Part shown: positions 62,970 to 64,000 of the stretch, one piece after another
How positions within the stretch are numbered: position 1 is the stretch's first letter
Layout: each line of letters begins with the position of its first letter
NCBI GenBank assembly: GCA_017560085.1
Contig: JAFYPA010000046.1
Span: forward strand, 1 to 64,000
Length of the DNA stretch: 64,000 nucleotides
DNA from: Clostridia bacterium
GTDB taxonomy: Bacteria > Bacillota > Clostridia > Oscillospirales > CAG-382
Reading direction: 5' to 3'
Translations under genes and position numbers: made by a program
Notes under the pieces: generated by a model
Database searches by the model: none
The model's input: only the letters and a program-made list of their open reading frames with translations
What the model was told of the DNA's origin: nothing

Positions 62970-63635
62970 ATGAAATTCCGTCACGAATACAAGCACCGCA
63001 TAAATCTGTCGGATATGATGGCACTTGACAGAAAGCTTTCCGCAATATGCAGATACGACCCCCATTCGGAGTCGGACGGTACTTATCTTGTAAAAAGTCT
63101 GTACCTTGACAACTACGCCGACAAGGCACTTCGCGAAAAGATTGACGGTGTAGACAGGCGCGAAAAATTCAGAATCCGATACTACGGAAACGATACGGGC
63201 TTTATCCGTCTTGAGAAAAAGTCCAAGATAAACGGGATGTGCTCCAAGGAGAGCATACAGATAACTGCAGATCAATGTCAGAGCATCATAGACGGCAAAA
63301 CCGATTTCCTTCTTGAGAGCGAGAGCAATCTTATGCGTGAGCTTTACGCCAAAATGAAGTATCAGCTTCTTCGTCCGAGGTGCATTGTGGCATACAGACG
63401 AAAAACCTTTGTTCATCCTATGGGCAACGTCAGGGTAACCCTTGACTACGGCATCGGCGGAAGCAACAATGTAAGCGAGTTTTTGAATCCCGAGCTTTCA
63501 TTCCTTCACACATTCAGAGATTCAATTCTCGAGGTCAAGTGGGATACTTTTATTCCGTCGGTGGTATCCGATGCGGTGCAGACGCATTGCAGGCACTCTG
63601 CGGCTTTTTCGAAATATGCCGCGGTACGAATCTGA
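62970..63635 (+). CDS. VTC-domain polyphosphate polymerase family protein
   Basis: The 221-residue protein opens with FRHEYKHRINLSD, has basic tunnel residues in SLYLDNYADKALREKIDG and KFRIRYYG, and ends the core with RRKTFVHP and LEVKWDTFIPSVV. These match the bacterial VTC domain, an open tunnel of the triphosphate-tunnel fold that makes polyphosphate from ATP in eukaryotes. A GGAGGTG site precedes the ATG. A DUF4956 gene follows after 26 bases, a pairing known from other bacteria, often with a CotH kinase. The product is probably surface polyphosphate or a related polymer (inference). Confidence 0.88.
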   Translation: MKFRHEYKHRINLSDMMALDRKLSAICRYDPHSESDGTYLVKSLYLDNYADKALREKIDGVDRREKFRIRYYGNDTGFIRLEKKSKINGMCSKESIQITADQCQSIIDGKTDFLLESESNLMRELYAKMKYQLLRPRCIVAYRRKTFVHPMGNVRVTLDYGIGGSNNVSEFLNPELSFLHTFRDSILEVKWDTFIPSVVSDAVQTHCRHSAAFSKYAAVRI

Positions 63636-63661
63636 TTTTTTAATACGAAAGGAACACAGTT

Positions 63662-64000
63662 ATGAATTTCAGCGACGTTTTCAAGTCAGGCTTTTTATCC
63701 AACATCAACACTTTTTCTACCCTTGACGTGCTTCTGGCACTGGGGCTTTCATTCGTTCTCGGGCTTTTTATTTTCATTATATACAAGAAGACCTATCAGG
63801 GAGTTATGTACTCCGATTCCTTCGGTGTTTCGCTTGTCGCTATGGCGATGATAACAAGCCTTGTAATTATTGCGGTTACAAGTAATGTTGTGCTGTCCCT
63901 CGGTATGGTCGGTGCGCTCTCAATCGTACGATTCAGAACGGCTATCAAGGAGCCGATGGACATTGCTTACCTCTTCTGGGCTATCGCTGTGGGTATTGTA
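63662..64000 (+). CDS. DUF4956 domain-containing membrane protein (N-terminal part, cut by window end)
   Basis: The ATG at 63662 follows GAAAGGAA. The visible 113 residues have a short N-terminus, two or three hydrophobic segments and the DUF4956 signature GMVGALSIVRFRTAIKEPMD. The frame is open to the window edge. The family is membrane-bound and found beside VTC polymerases, where it may form the membrane part of the polymer-making system. Confidence 0.85.
   Translation, partial: MNFSDVFKSGFLSNINTFSTLDVLLALGLSFVLGLFIFIIYKKTYQGVMYSDSFGVSLVAMAMITSLVIIAVTSNVVLSLGMVGALSIVRFRTAIKEPMDIAYLFWAIAVGIV

Noticed and set aside
1-64000. rRNA, tRNA, prophage or insertion-sequence genes
   Set aside because: None recognised. 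No transposase, integrase or structural phage genes were found.

Overview
The window looks like chromosomal DNA from an uncultured anaerobic Firmicute of the class Clostridia, most likely a gut member of the Oscillospirales (Ruminococcaceae-like). This rests on: FtsEX with a PcsB/EnvC-type hydrolase and an S41 protease; rubrerythrin; several S-layer-homology (SLH) proteins; dockerin modules; sigma-A promoters of the TTGACA-17-TATAAT type; strong AGGAGG ribosome sites; and many intrinsic terminators. No rRNA, tRNA, phage, insertion sequence or CRISPR array was recognised. The species cannot be named from the sequence.

Layout. 0-17 kb is mostly housekeeping: a B12-type radical SAM protein, dapA, a prmA-rsmE-membrane protein-CdaR run, the ftsE-ftsX-EnvC-ctp cell-division/wall operon, a LytTR/DUF3021 pair, an orphan OmpR-type response regulator, dnaX and mgtE. 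17-25 kb holds two very large secreted SLH proteins, one with cohesin-like, dockerin and Fn3 modules and one built of chitobiase-C-like repeats. 25-27.8 kb is redox (rubrerythrin, CcdA, TlpA-type thioredoxin) plus a small transporter. 27.8-28.35 kb is a gene-free repeat island with heptamer repeats, a MITE-like inverted repeat and a set of short hairpins. 28.4-35.2 kb is a sugar island: a LacI-type regulator, a transporter, an MBL hydrolase and GH36 alpha-galactosidase in one operon, then a divergent AraC regulator and a Gfo/Idh/MocA oxidoreductase. 36.3-39.2 kb, on the minus strand, carries a methyltransferase, a GrpB protein, a possible gene remnant and the KDPG aldolase/KDG kinase pair. 39.4-49.2 kb has an SLH/beta-helix surface protein and a 5.6-kb gene for an InlB-repeat/dockerin/metallophosphoesterase protein that has lost its 5' end. 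49.4-53.2 kb has an aminoglycoside-phosphotransferase-like gene, a Na/Pi cotransporter and a glycerol-dehydrogenase-like gene. 53.2-57.5 kb is a minus-strand NAD-salvage operon (Nudix regulator, PnuC, NadR, nicotinamidase, then a ferredoxin-tailed aldo/keto reductase). 57.5-62.7 kb is an AraC regulator tightly coupled to a second SLH/beta-helix protein. The right edge starts a VTC polyphosphate polymerase/DUF4956 pair that runs out of the window.

How it fits together. The four SLH proteins and the dockerin phosphoesterase form a surface and extracellular theme probably linked to polysaccharide binding or breakdown. The alpha-galactosidase island and the eda/kdgK pair would use the released sugars. 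The most unusual points are the 5'-truncated giant gene with a promoter right at the break, the two paralogous proteins with SLH modules placed in front of a C-terminal beta-helix, the clusters of short hairpins with fixed ends and variable cores, the palindrome filling an SLH-gene promoter, and the tandem near-palindromes over the promoter of the NAD-salvage operon.
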